Assembly: GCA_900315065.1 (NCBI GenBank) | Contig: OMXQ01000012.1 | Span: 1 to 40,188, forward strand | DNA: 40,188 nucleotides | Source of the DNA: an uncultured Erysipelotrichaceae bacterium | Lineage (GTDB): Bacteria; Bacillota_I; Bacilli_A; Erysipelotrichales; Erysipelotrichaceae | Direction: 5' to 3' | Shown: piece by piece, positions 8,520 through 17,404 of the stretch | How the letters are laid out: every line of letters begins with the position of its first letter | How positions within the stretch are numbered: position 1 is the stretch's first letter | Program-made: the position numbers and the translations under genes | The notes under the pieces: model-generated | The model's database searches: none | Told to the model about the DNA's origin: nothing | What the model saw: the letters and a program-made list of their open reading frames with translations, nothing else

Positions 8520-9079
8520 ATGTTAACAAAACAATTCATCTTAAGCACACTTGCCGCATGCTGCCTGCTTTCTCCTTCTGTCCCCGTCAATGCAGAACAA
8601 CCTACGACTATAGCGGAAACACAGAAACCTATACGATCTATGACCTGAGCAGCAATGAACTCATCGATTCTTTTTCGGTAACTTATCCGATGCAGACGGC
8701 TTCCGCAGACGGCACAAGCACCTCTTTCTTTACACACGATCAAAGAATCGGTGCAGCCGTATCACTACGCTTTACTGCGTGTGTTGACTATTATTCACAA
8801 GGGTCATTCAGATGCTTCAATGCTCTCCGCTATACAAATCCCGGCATCAACCGTTGTGTCACTTCCTGTTCTTTGGAAAATACCGATAAAAGCGCCTGGT
8901 CTTCCAGCGGTAAATGGCCGACAACGCGTCTGGATTATGCCTATACAACCAATATTGTCACCAATGGTTCTGTCTCGGCAAGTGCAGGTGAAATTTTGGC
9001 CAATGCTGGATTTCCCCACAACATTCATTATTACAGACACGTCAGCAATGCCGGTTCATTCAATCTCTATAACGGCTGA
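8520..9079 (+). pseudogene. Secreted protein gene broken by a frameshift
   Basis: A strong promoter and ribosome site lead into a good signal peptide: MLTKQF, a hydrophobic stretch, then PVNAE as a likely cleavage site. Around 8595-8605 this frame runs into TTIAETQKP and stops at 8648. The next frame (shifted back by one) carries on from TTYDYSGNTETYTIYDL to 9079. Together they would make a secreted protein of about 186 residues with four cysteines (ACVDYY, FRCFN, RCVTSC) and many Ser/Thr/Tyr. No slippery heptamer is present at the junction. A one-base deletion or an assembly error is the simplest explanation. I do not recognise the family. It is the first gene of the sensor locus. Confidence 0.65.
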
Positions 9080-9189
9080 AGAAGCATTGGGCAATTCTAT
9101 GCTCAATTCAATGAAGCAGCCATTTTACAAAAAGTATATAATTAAATTAATGCAGTACAGCTTTATATCAGATTCATAAAGATATCATT

Positions 9190-9948
9190 ATGAAAACACT
9201 GAACTTTCACAGATGGATTTTCCTGTGTGTTTTATCCCTTATGACTGCAGGATGTACAAATCAGAATGCAGCAATTGCTTCTTTGCAGACAGCTGAAGAA
9301 GTGATTCAGAATTATGAAGCCAGAAATGATGACAACTATCGGATTTCCACCGTTTCAAGCTGCGCCATCGGTCAGACAGTCGATGAGCAGAATACGGAAC
9401 ACACGATTCAGACAGCTGAAAATCTTGCCTATCGGGGCAATCACTCCTTCATCTCGTCTTCTGTATATGACGATTCTTTCCTGTCAGAAGAGCATAAAAC
9501 ATACCGTACTTATCAAAATAACACCATCGAACAATATGAACACTCTTCAGATAAAGATGTATGGCAGAAAACAAATTTATCTGAAAATCCGGCAGATTTC
9601 CACGAATTCATGGCCACTTTAAGCTCTATTCCATGGTCCGGCTGTCTTTCTACGAAACATGGTTACACATTGACTGCTGAAGCAGAAAACTGCATGGACC
9701 TGTTCCCGGTACTTTATGATACACCGGAACAAAAACAAGCCGTTGCCGAAAAAGCTGTAAAGTTCTATTTTGATCTCAACTGCCGTCTGACCCGCATCGA
9801 ACTAGCTGATGTCCATTGGGAAAACAGCAGCGGGAACACATATCAATATATGATGTATACCTTCAGCATGAACTTTACCGAATACAACCAGGTTGAGGCA
9901 GCTGAAGTAAAGGTGCCTGCCGAAGTCAGAAAAGAAGCCGGACAATAG
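9190..9948 (+). CDS. Putative lipoprotein of the sensor locus
   Basis: A 252-residue exported lipoprotein: basic MKTLNFHR start, hydrophobic core, and lipobox LMTAGC with the lipidated cysteine at residue 22. The mature part is mainly polar, with alternating beta-strand-like segments and a EEVIQNYEARNDDNYRISTV opening. That opening recalls the LolA/LppX-like lipoproteins of Firmicutes that sample hydrophobic ligands or membrane material, but the similarity is only impressionistic. The ribosome site is weak. A TATAAT lies at 9137-9142 without a good -35. The gene ends 22 bases before the response regulator and probably shares its transcript. A sensory or accessory role at the cell surface is inference from context. 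Confidence 0.8.
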   Translation: MKTLNFHRWIFLCVLSLMTAGCTNQNAAIASLQTAEEVIQNYEARNDDNYRISTVSSCAIGQTVDEQNTEHTIQTAENLAYRGNHSFISSSVYDDSFLSEEHKTYRTYQNNTIEQYEHSSDKDVWQKTNLSENPADFHEFMATLSSIPWSGCLSTKHGYTLTAEAENCMDLFPVLYDTPEQKQAVAEKAVKFYFDLNCRLTRIELADVHWENSSGNTYQYMMYTFSMNFTEYNQVEAAEVKVPAEVRKEAGQ

Positions 9949-9970
9949 AAAAGAAAGGAGGCGGTATAAC

Positions 9971-10648
9971 ATGCCATATCCGCTTCACATTTCAATCATT
10001 GATGATGAGCCCGCGGACCAGAAACGCATTTCCGATTGTCTTGCAAAAACAGGGTTTGAATGCTCGATTGATGCATATTCTTCCGGCAATGCATATCTGA
10101 GCAGCAGAAGCTTTTATGACTTTGTCCTCCTTGATATTGAACTTCAGAATGAAGACGGCATACACCTTTCGTCCCTGATCCGCCAAAAAGCAGAAAACAT
10201 TATCTATTTCACTTCTTCCGCGCTGCGTATGCAGGAAGCCTTTGCACCTTCTACTATCGGCTTTCTGCTGAAACAGGACACAGATGAAGAAATCACATCA
10301 GCACTGAAGCGCATATTTTCTTCCTGCATGCAGAAAGGCGTCACTCTTCGTTCTCTTCAGGGCGAAACAAAGATTCCTCCTTTCCGTATCCTGAAAGTAA
10401 CACGTGAAAACAGGAAAATCTTCTTCTACCTCTTTCAGGAAAAAGAAGTACAGATCCTGGATCTTACGCTGCAGGACTGCCTGGCAAAATTTCCGCATCT
10501 TGCCCAGGCAAACAAATCGGAACTGATTAATCTCGATCAGATCCGCACCATGAACAAAAAAGAGCTCATTCTGACGGACGGTTCTTCTGTTCATCCTTCA
10601 CGCATATATTTCGACGAATTGTATCAGCGTTTTCTGGAGGTTTTATGA
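9971..10648 (+). CDS. LytTR-type response regulator
   Basis: A 225-residue DNA-binding response regulator of the AgrA/ComE/VirR class. The receiver domain (about 5-120) keeps the acidic pair Asp11/Asp12 in IIDDEP, the phosphoacceptor Asp55 in LLDIEL, Thr81 and Lys101, so it looks phosphorylatable. The C-terminal half (about 135-225) matches LytTR: basic strands, then NKSELINLDQIRTM, LTDGSSVHPSR and a closing helix. A strong AGGAGG ribosome site precedes it. Its last four bases overlap the sensor gene start (ATGA). The target promoter is most likely its own locus; I see no clear pair of LytTR direct repeats upstream of 8520. Confidence 0.9.
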   Translation: MPYPLHISIIDDEPADQKRISDCLAKTGFECSIDAYSSGNAYLSSRSFYDFVLLDIELQNEDGIHLSSLIRQKAENIIYFTSSALRMQEAFAPSTIGFLLKQDTDEEITSALKRIFSSCMQKGVTLRSLQGETKIPPFRILKVTRENRKIFFYLFQEKEVQILDLTLQDCLAKFPHLAQANKSELINLDQIRTMNKKELILTDGSSVHPSRIYFDELYQRFLEVL

Positions 10649-11847
10649 TTCTTTCATTCAACCTGATTTCCTCCGTGTTATGCGTCGGAATCTATATGTT
10701 GGCTTTCAGAAGTTCCTTGCAAAAAGGGAAATTGATCTTCCCTTTACTCACTTCATCTGTTTTCCTGACAATCCTGCAAAGTCTTTCCTTTCCATCTGAA
10801 GTCATCAGAGAAGCGTTGCTTCTGGGCGTCATAGAAGTGACGATCTTGTCTGCCGCAAAGAAACATACTCCCCTGCAAAGCATGCTCGTTCTGTTCTATC
10901 GCTCTTTGCAGCAGATCATCACCTTATTTATTTTCAAAATACAATTTCTTCTGTTTCACATATTAAATGCCTATGTCCTTACACATATCATCAGTCTGCT
11001 TCTCTGCGGTGCGGTCTTTGTGCTGCTCGGAAGGAAAATCGAAGATATTCAGGAGACCTGTCAGCAGCGGGATCTGATCATTTCTTCGGCAATTGTGACG
11101 CTGATCTTTACCGTTCAGGCAATCATCTTTGATTCTTCTTCCTCGATCATTCTTCATATTGCCGTTATTCTTGCTGCTGCAGCCGTGGTTTATCTTTGCA
11201 TTCACATGATTCTTCTGCAGGGCATGATCGAGACACAGCAATTCGAAGCGCAAAGCCTTGCCGTCAGTACTGATTCCATTAAAGAACTGGAACACAGCAT
11301 CCGCAAAGAAGAAAAAAAACGGCACAACCTGATTCATGAACTGACCCTTATCAATCAGATGCTTTCCAACGGCAATCTTGATGAAGCACAGAAAACAATC
11401 ACTGCTTTAAATAATGATCTGGATCAGGCAGAGCTGTATACATACAGCCGCAATGCTTATGTCAATGCGATGATTGAAAAAACCATTGAAAACCACCTGG
11501 GTTTCAATATAAGTGTCAATTCTTCCATCGGCAGCGAAACAGTCATTCCCACCGTCGATCTTGCCGTTGCCGTTTCTGCGCTGCTTGAACAGATCATTGA
11601 TTTTCTTGAAAAACACAACCTCGAAAAAAAAGCTGTGCTTGAACTTAAGCAGCGCGGAGATATGGTCATTCTGATCCTGCACATTTCAATTGACCATATG
11701 TATTCCGAAGAAGAACTCCTTCCGAAAACCATCCGCACTGCCGCACTGCGTTCCCTGCTTCAGCGCTATCGCGGAATCATGCGCACGCAATGTACAGATC
11801 AGACATGCACCATTACACTTCTGATGAATGGAGAACAAACATCATGA
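10645..11847 (+). CDS. AgrC-like sensor with degenerate kinase core
   Basis: A 400-residue membrane protein with about six transmembrane segments in the first 195 residues, a coiled linker, and a cytoplasmic region matching AgrC/GHKL kinases in layout. The histidine box reads RHNLIHE (His227, His231); AgrC kinases usually have RHD, so the Asp is Asn here. The region matching the N box (usually GNLLDNAIEA) is SALLEQIIDF at 311-320, losing both asparagines needed for Mg-ATP. No GxGL-type glycine box is visible before the end. It is therefore probably inactive or altered as a kinase although the partner regulator looks intact. It overlaps its neighbours by ATGA on both sides. It could act as a phosphatase, a scaffold or a peptide receptor. 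Confidence 0.82.
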   Translation: MILSFNLISSVLCVGIYMLAFRSSLQKGKLIFPLLTSSVFLTILQSLSFPSEVIREALLLGVIEVTILSAAKKHTPLQSMLVLFYRSLQQIITLFIFKIQFLLFHILNAYVLTHIISLLLCGAVFVLLGRKIEDIQETCQQRDLIISSAIVTLIFTVQAIIFDSSSSIILHIAVILAAAAVVYLCIHMILLQGMIETQQFEAQSLAVSTDSIKELEHSIRKEEKKRHNLIHELTLINQMLSNGNLDEAQKTITALNNDLDQAELYTYSRNAYVNAMIEKTIENHLGFNISVNSSIGSETVIPTVDLAVAVSALLEQIIDFLEKHNLEKKAVLELKQRGDMVILILHISIDHMYSEEELLPKTIRTAALRSLLQRYRGIMRTQCTDQTCTITLLMNGEQTS

Positions 11848-12329
11848 ATAAAAGAGATGCATTTATTTTTCTGCTCACATTGACATGTGCCCTGCTGATT
11901 GGAACCATACCTTCCGCAGATTCTATCAGTCATGATCTGCGCTGCACACAATTGTCTGACCAATCTGCTCTGATTGAAAACGGGGACACGCATTTTTCTG
12001 CTTCATTGCACTGTGTCTCTGCTTCTTCCGCTGTTCTTGAAATCTTCACTTCCCGCTTGTATGGATCAGCTCCTTCCTATCTGATCAACATTTCAGAAAC
12101 AGATACGCTCAGAGGATATACATGCAGGCAGGGAACTGTCTTTGTTTCCATGAATGCAATCAATATCGCTTCCTGTGAAATCCGCAGGGGAAATCAATCC
12201 ACGATCTATGAACTTGATTCATCTTCTCCTTTCGTCCTTATTGTCCCGAAAGAAGATATGAAAAACGGAGCAGTCTTATTCAAAGATGTTCTCGGCGAGT
12301 ATATTCCCTTCGACGAAATCCTTCTGTAA
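11844..12329 (+). CDS. Small secreted or membrane-anchored protein
   Basis: A 161-residue protein. The start at 11844 overlaps the sensor stop (ATGA), so it is translationally coupled. MNKRDAF is followed by a hydrophobic stretch (FIFLLTLTCALLIGTI) and PSADS, giving either a cleaved signal peptide or an N-terminal anchor. The outer part contains four cysteines at about 37, 56, 112 and 130 that could form disulfides, and is beta-rich. I do not recognise the family. As the last gene of the regulator-sensor operon it is a candidate extracellular partner, ligand or antagonist of the sensor. That role is inference from coupling alone. Confidence 0.75.
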   Translation: MNKRDAFIFLLTLTCALLIGTIPSADSISHDLRCTQLSDQSALIENGDTHFSASLHCVSASSAVLEIFTSRLYGSAPSYLINISETDTLRGYTCRQGTVFVSMNAINIASCEIRRGNQSTIYELDSSSPFVLIVPKEDMKNGAVLFKDVLGEYIPFDEILL

Positions 12330-12330
12330 G

Positions 12331-12373
12331 AAAAAGAGCACTTCTCATCCATGTGAGAAATGCTCATTTTTGT
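12331..12373. terminator. Bidirectional terminator between sensor locus and purL
   Basis: Arms AGCA-C-TTCTCA and TGAGAA-A-TGCT around the loop TCCATG, flanked by AAAAA on the left and TTTTT on the right. It can end the plus-strand sensor operon and the minus-strand purine operon. Confidence 0.8.
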
Positions 12374-12397
12374 ATTTCTTCTATGCTGCCTGCTTCA

Positions 12398-15300
12398 TTA
12401 ACGGAAGTATGCAACGGCACCCTTGAAGAGGAATTCCTCAGTCTTCAGATCAGGAATATTCTGATACAGACCTTCACCGCTTCTTTCAGCGTGTCCCATC
12501 TTGCCGAGAATTCTGCCGTCAGCGGAAGTAATGCCTTCAATTGCTAGGTAGGAATTATTCGGATTGAAACGGATATTGCTTGTGACTTCGTCATTCAGAT
12601 CTACATACTGGGCAACGATCTGGCCGTTTTCAACCAGCTTCTTCAGAACTTCCGGCTCAGCGACGAATCTGCCTTCTCCATGTGAGATTGCAACATTATA
12701 TACTTCACCCGGTTTTGCAAACTGCAGCCAAGGCGAATGACTTGTCGCAATTCTTGTTCTTACCAGCATGGACTGATGTCTGCCAATAGAGTTGAAAGTC
12801 AATGTCGGGCAGTGTTCGTCGGTATCGATGATCTTTCCATACGGGACAAGGCCCAGCTTGATCAAAGCCTGGAAACCATTGCAGATACCAAGCATCAGAC
12901 CTTCTCTCTTATCCAGTAAATCAGCAACTGCTTCCTTAACCATAGGATTTCTGAAGAAGGCTGTAATGAACTTGCCGGATCCATCCGGTTCATCACCGCC
13001 GGAGAAGCCGCCCGGAATTGCAATGATCTGGGATCTGCGGATTGCTTCAGCAAACTTCTTTGCACTGTCTTCAATATCTTCTGCCGTCAGATTTCTGACC
13101 ACGAAGATTTCAGCTTCAGCACCTGCTTTTTCAAAAGCCTTTGCCGTATCCCATTCGCAATTGTTGCCCGGGAATACCGGAATCAATACTCTCGGCTTTT
13201 CAACGGTATAAGAAGCATGCATAACACTCTTCTTTTCACAGGTTACCGGATAAACTTCATCAGCCGGGAACTTTGTCAGATATGGATAAACAGGCTCAAG
13301 CTTTTCTTCATAAGCCTTCTGCAGATCAGCCATGGAAACTGTTTCACCTGCATAAGTAATTTCATATTCCCTGGTGATTTCACCGACAACCGGAAGATCC
13401 AGAGAATCATCAGATTCAATCAGGAAGGAACCATAATTCTTCGCAAAAAGATCAAGATCCGTATTGGTTACCTTGATACCCAGCTGGTTGCCAAGACCTG
13501 CCTTGAGCAGACCTTCGGCAATGCCGCCGCGGTCCAGTGCCCATACAGACTTTACCTTGCCTGCTTTGATCAATTCTTCCAGCTTGTCAAAGGAAGCCCG
13601 CAGATCATCCCACTTCGGAAGACCATTCTCGTCCTTCTCATAAGTCAGATAATAAACCTTGTCGCCAGCCTGCTTCCATTCATCGGAAATGACTCTGTCT
13701 GTATTGGTTACGGAAACAGCGAAGGAAATCAAAGTCGGAGGCACATCGATATTTTCGAAGGTACCGGACATGGAATCCTTGCCGCCGATGGCAGCGACAC
13801 CCATTTCCAGCTGTGCCTTCAAAGCACCTAACAAAGCAGAGAAAGGCAGACCCCATCTCTTCGGATCCTTGTTGACATGACCGAAATATTCCTGGAAGGA
13901 CATCCATGCATGATGATAGGAACCGCCGGCCGCAACAATCTTGGCCAGGGATGTGACGACTGCGTTCATTGCACCCTTATATGGAGAAACGGAAGAAAGA
14001 TACGGATCAAAACCCCAGCTCATCAGAGATACTGTCTTTGTATCCCCATGCAGAACCGGAATCTTGGCTGCCATGGACTGGGCAGGCGTCAGCTGCATTC
14101 TGCCGCCGAACGGCATCACAACTGTACCGGCCCCGATCGTGGAGTCAAACCTTTCGGCCAGACCCTTCTGGGAACAGATGTTCAGATCAGAAGCCAGGTC
14201 CTTCATCTTTGCAGAGAAGGATCTTGTATCTGCCTTCTTTTCTTCAGCCTTTTCAGTATCAACTTCAACAGTAGTAAACTTCTTTGCACCATTGGAATTC
14301 AGGAACTCTCTGGAAATATCAACAATCGCAGTGCCGTCCAGTTCCATGACCATTCTCGGCTCTTCAGTCACGACTGCAACTACAGTAGCCTGCAGGTTTT
14401 CACTGTCTGCCAGAGCCAGGAACTTATCAGCGTCTTCCTTAGCTGTAACGACTGCCATTCTTTCCTGAGACTCGGAAATAGCCAGTTCGGTACCATCCAG
14501 ACCTTCATACTTCTTCGGTACTTTATTCAGATCGATCTTCAGACCGTCTGCCAATTCACCAATAGCAACCGATACGCCGCCGGCCCCGAAGTCATTGCAT
14601 CTTTTGATCAGCTTGGCAGCTTCACCATTGCGGAACAATCTCTGCAGCTTTCTTTCTTCCGGCGCATTGCCCTTCTGAACTTCTGCACCATCCTTGGCCA
14701 GAGAATCAACATTATGGGACTTGGAAGAACCCGTTGCGCCACCGCAACCGTCTCTGCCGGTCTTGCCGCCGAGCAGAATGACAACATCGCCTGCCTGCGG
14801 TCTTTGGCGAATGACATTTTCACTTGGCGCAGCTGCGATGACAGCACCGACTTCCATACGCTTTGCAACGTAGCCTGGATGATAAACTTCATGCACAAGA
14901 CCAGTAGCTAAGCCGATCTGGTTGCCGTAAGAAGAATAGCCCTGAGCAGCTGTGGTTACGATTTTTCTCTGCGGAAGCTTGCCCCTGAGGGTATCTTCTA
15001 CCGGTGTCAGAGGATCTGCAGCCCCGGTAATACGCATTGCCTGATATACATAGGAACGGCCGGACAGCGGATCACGGATAGCACCGCCAAGACACGTAGC
15101 AGCACCGCCGAAAGGTTCAATTTCCGTCGGATGGTTATGAGTTTCGTTCTTGAACATCAATAACCAGTCTTCATCTTTGCCGTTGACATCCACTGTGATT
15201 TTAACGGAACATGCATTGATTTCTTCGGACTGATCGAGATCATTCAGCTTGCCGGCAGCCTTGAGTGCCTTGGCACCAATGGTAGCCAGATCCATCAAAG

Positions 15301-16108
15301 TGATCTTCTTGTCAGGTCTGTTGACATACAGCTTCTTTCTCAATTCGAGATAATCCTTGTATGTTTCTTTGACATACTCAGGCTGGATATCGACATCATC
15401 AATGATGGTATTGAAGGTTGTATGGCGGCAATGATCAGACCAGTATGTATCAATGACACGGACTTCGGTGATTCTCGGGTCACGCTTTTCTGTATTCTTG
15501 AAATAATTCTGCAGGAATTCAATATCCGCCAGGTCCATGGCAAGGCCCTTATCATCGATAAACTTCTGCAGACCAGCTTCGTCCAGTTCGTTGAAACCAG
15601 TCAGGACTTCCGGCAATGCCGGCTTTTCATAAGCAGTCTTGATTGTTGCAGGCTTGGCCAGCACTGCTTCTCTTGCTTCAACCGGATTGATCAGAGTTTC
15701 CTTGATCTTTTCTTTCTCTTCTGCAGTAAAGCTGCCCTTGATATAGTAAAGCTTGGCTGTACGGACATCAGGCCTTGTCTTCATAGTGGAAAGCTGGATA
15801 CACTGGGCACAGGAATCAGCTCTTTGATCAAACTGACCAGGCAGATATTCTACGGCAAGCACCCATTCATCCTCAGCCGGAGCCGGTGCTTCTTCCAGAT
15901 ACAGATCATCGACCGGAGGTTCGGAGAAAATCGTATACAAAGAAGCCTTGAAATCAGCTTCATCGATATTTTCAACATCATATCTGTTCAGAATACGGAC
16001 AGAAACAATATCATCCGTCCGAAGTGCTGTCTTCAGATCATTCCTGACGCCGTTTGCTTCTACGGCAAAAGGCTTCTTCTTTTCTACAAAACAACGATAA
16101 ACGCTCAT
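12398..16108 (-). CDS. purL: Phosphoribosylformylglycinamidine synthase, long form
   Basis: Converts FGAR, glutamine and ATP to FGAM. At 1236 residues it is the fused form in which synthetase and glutaminase are one chain, so no purQ or purS is needed. The synthetase part has KNETHNHPTEIEPFGGAATCLGG, the GGATGSSKS segment and a second half-repeat (GGKDSMSGTF). The last ~260 residues are a class I glutaminase domain: PGGFSGGDEPDG, the nucleophile in GICNGFQALIK, and the SHGEGRF histidine/glutamate. A GGGGAG ribosome site precedes the start. It lies 12 bases after purD and is the last gene of the purine operon. Confidence 0.97.
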   Translation of the reverse strand: MSVYRCFVEKKKPFAVEANGVRNDLKTALRTDDIVSVRILNRYDVENIDEADFKASLYTIFSEPPVDDLYLEEAPAPAEDEWVLAVEYLPGQFDQRADSCAQCIQLSTMKTRPDVRTAKLYYIKGSFTAEEKEKIKETLINPVEAREAVLAKPATIKTAYEKPALPEVLTGFNELDEAGLQKFIDDKGLAMDLADIEFLQNYFKNTEKRDPRITEVRVIDTYWSDHCRHTTFNTIIDDVDIQPEYVKETYKDYLELRKKLYVNRPDKKITLMDLATIGAKALKAAGKLNDLDQSEEINACSVKITVDVNGKDEDWLLMFKNETHNHPTEIEPFGGAATCLGGAIRDPLSGRSYVYQAMRITGAADPLTPVEDTLRGKLPQRKIVTTAAQGYSSYGNQIGLATGLVHEVYHPGYVAKRMEVGAVIAAAPSENVIRQRPQAGDVVILLGGKTGRDGCGGATGSSKSHNVDSLAKDGAEVQKGNAPEERKLQRLFRNGEAAKLIKRCNDFGAGGVSVAIGELADGLKIDLNKVPKKYEGLDGTELAISESQERMAVVTAKEDADKFLALADSENLQATVVAVVTEEPRMVMELDGTAIVDISREFLNSNGAKKFTTVEVDTEKAEEKKADTRSFSAKMKDLASDLNICSQKGLAERFDSTIGAGTVVMPFGGRMQLTPAQSMAAKIPVLHGDTKTVSLMSWGFDPYLSSVSPYKGAMNAVVTSLAKIVAAGGSYHHAWMSFQEYFGHVNKDPKRWGLPFSALLGALKAQLEMGVAAIGGKDSMSGTFENIDVPPTLISFAVSVTNTDRVISDEWKQAGDKVYYLTYEKDENGLPKWDDLRASFDKLEELIKAGKVKSVWALDRGGIAEGLLKAGLGNQLGIKVTNTDLDLFAKNYGSFLIESDDSLDLPVVGEITREYEITYAGETVSMADLQKAYEEKLEPVYPYLTKFPADEVYPVTCEKKSVMHASYTVEKPRVLIPVFPGNNCEWDTAKAFEKAGAEAEIFVVRNLTAEDIEDSAKKFAEAIRRSQIIAIPGGFSGGDEPDGSGKFITAFFRNPMVKEAVADLLDKREGLMLGICNGFQALIKLGLVPYGKIIDTDEHCPTLTFNSIGRHQSMLVRTRIATSHSPWLQFAKPGEVYNVAISHGEGRFVAEPEVLKKLVENGQIVAQYVDLNDEVTSNIRFNPNNSYLAIEGITSADGRILGKMGHAERSGEGLYQNIPDLKTEEFLFKGAVAYFR

Positions 16109-16120
16109 TCTCTACTCCCC

Positions 16121-17383
16121 TTATTTCTGACCGATGTCATGACGATAATGGACATCCTTGAAGCCGATTTCCTCAACTGCAGCATAAGCACGAACAATTG
16201 CTTCCTTCTGGGTCGGAGCCTTGGCTGTAATGCCGATGACTCTGCCGCCGTTGGTATAGTACTTTCCGTTTTCTTTCTTCGTGCCGGCGTGATAAACGAA
16301 TACGCCTTCATGCTGGCCCTTTTCATCAAGACCATGGATTTCATAACCCTTCTGATACTTCACCGGATAGCCGCCGGAAGCTTCGACAACACAAGCGCAG
16401 GCATCCGTGGACCATTCAATATCCATATCTGCCAGGGTTTCATCATGACATGCACGCATAATATCAAACAGATCACTCTTCAATAAAGGCAGAACAACCT
16501 GGGTTTCCGGATCCCCGAAACGACAATTGTATTCAACAACCTTAGGGCCGTCTTTTGTCAACATCAGGCCGAAATAGAGACAGCCTTTGAACGGACGGCC
16601 TTCCGCATTCATTGCCTTCAAGGTAGGCAGGAAGATTTCCTGCATGCATCTTTCGGCAATTTCAGGCGTGTAATACGGAGACGGGGCAATGGTGCCCATG
16701 CCGCCGGTATTGAGACCCTGGTCGTAATCATCTGCCCGCTTATGGTCCATGGAGGAAACCATCGGCTTGATAACTTTGGAGTCTGTAAAGGCAAGTACGG
16801 ATACTTCCTTGCCTGTCATGAATTCTTCGACGACGATCTTATTGCCGGCCTTGCCGAACATCCTGTCGATCATGAGTTCTCTGACTGCAGCCTTGACATC
16901 TTCCAATGTCTCAGCGATCAATACGCCCTTGCCTAAAGCCAGACCGTCTGCTTTCAGAACAACCGGGAACTGATTCTTTTCTTTGATATAAGCCATGGCT
17001 TCTTCCGGATTGTCGAAGATTTCATAGGCAGCTGTCGGGATGCCGTATTTCTTCATCAGGTTCTTGGAGAAAGCCTTGGAAGCTTCAATGATTGCCGCAT
17101 TGGCATGCGGACCGAAACATGGAATTCCAACTGCTTCCATCTGATCAACCATGCCGAGCGCTAACGGATCATCCGGCGTGACAACACAGAAGTCAGCCCC
17201 ATTGTCCTTAGCGAACTTCACCATGTTATCCACATCGGTTGCCTTGATATCTACGCACTCAGCTTCAGCGGAAATACCGCCGTTGCCTGGTGCACACCAG
17301 ATCTTTTCAATTGTCTTGTTTTCCAGAAGCTTATGAATGACAGCGTGTTCTCTGCCGCCGCCGCCGACAACTAATACTTTCAT
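16121..17383 (-). CDS. purD: Phosphoribosylamine--glycine ligase
   Basis: GAR synthetase, an ATP-grasp enzyme joining phosphoribosylamine and glycine. At 420 residues it is full length. It begins with MKVLVVGGGGREHA, has the ATP-grasp strands (FPVVLKADGLALGKGV) and NTGGMGTIAPSPYYT, and the metal-binding VEYNCRFGDPETQ. The start has only a weak purine-rich ribosome site. The gap to the formyltransferase gene upstream is 21 bases. Seventh gene of the operon. Confidence 0.97.
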   Translation of the reverse strand: MKVLVVGGGGREHAVIHKLLENKTIEKIWCAPGNGGISAEAECVDIKATDVDNMVKFAKDNGADFCVVTPDDPLALGMVDQMEAVGIPCFGPHANAAIIEASKAFSKNLMKKYGIPTAAYEIFDNPEEAMAYIKEKNQFPVVLKADGLALGKGVLIAETLEDVKAAVRELMIDRMFGKAGNKIVVEEFMTGKEVSVLAFTDSKVIKPMVSSMDHKRADDYDQGLNTGGMGTIAPSPYYTPEIAERCMQEIFLPTLKAMNAEGRPFKGCLYFGLMLTKDGPKVVEYNCRFGDPETQVVLPLLKSDLFDIMRACHDETLADMDIEWSTDACACVVEASGGYPVKYQKGYEIHGLDEKGQHEGVFVYHAGTKKENGKYYTNGGRVIGITAKAPTQKEAIVRAYAAVEEIGFKDVHYRHDIGQK

Positions 17384-17404
17384 CTTTTCTTACTCTCTTT
17401 TCTA

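Noticed and set aside
8600-8640. Programmed ribosomal frameshift in the secreted protein gene
   Set aside because: No X-XXY-YYZ slippery sequence or stop-codon-linked shift site is visible at the junction; mutation or error is simpler.
8558-9079. Independent gene starting at 8558
   Set aside because: That ATG lies inside the signal-peptide coding region of the other frame, has no ribosome site, and the first residues look out of frame; a frameshifted single gene explains both pieces better.
13217-14911. Long plus-strand open frames opposite purL
   Set aside because: Purely antisense to a certain gene with typical shadow composition.
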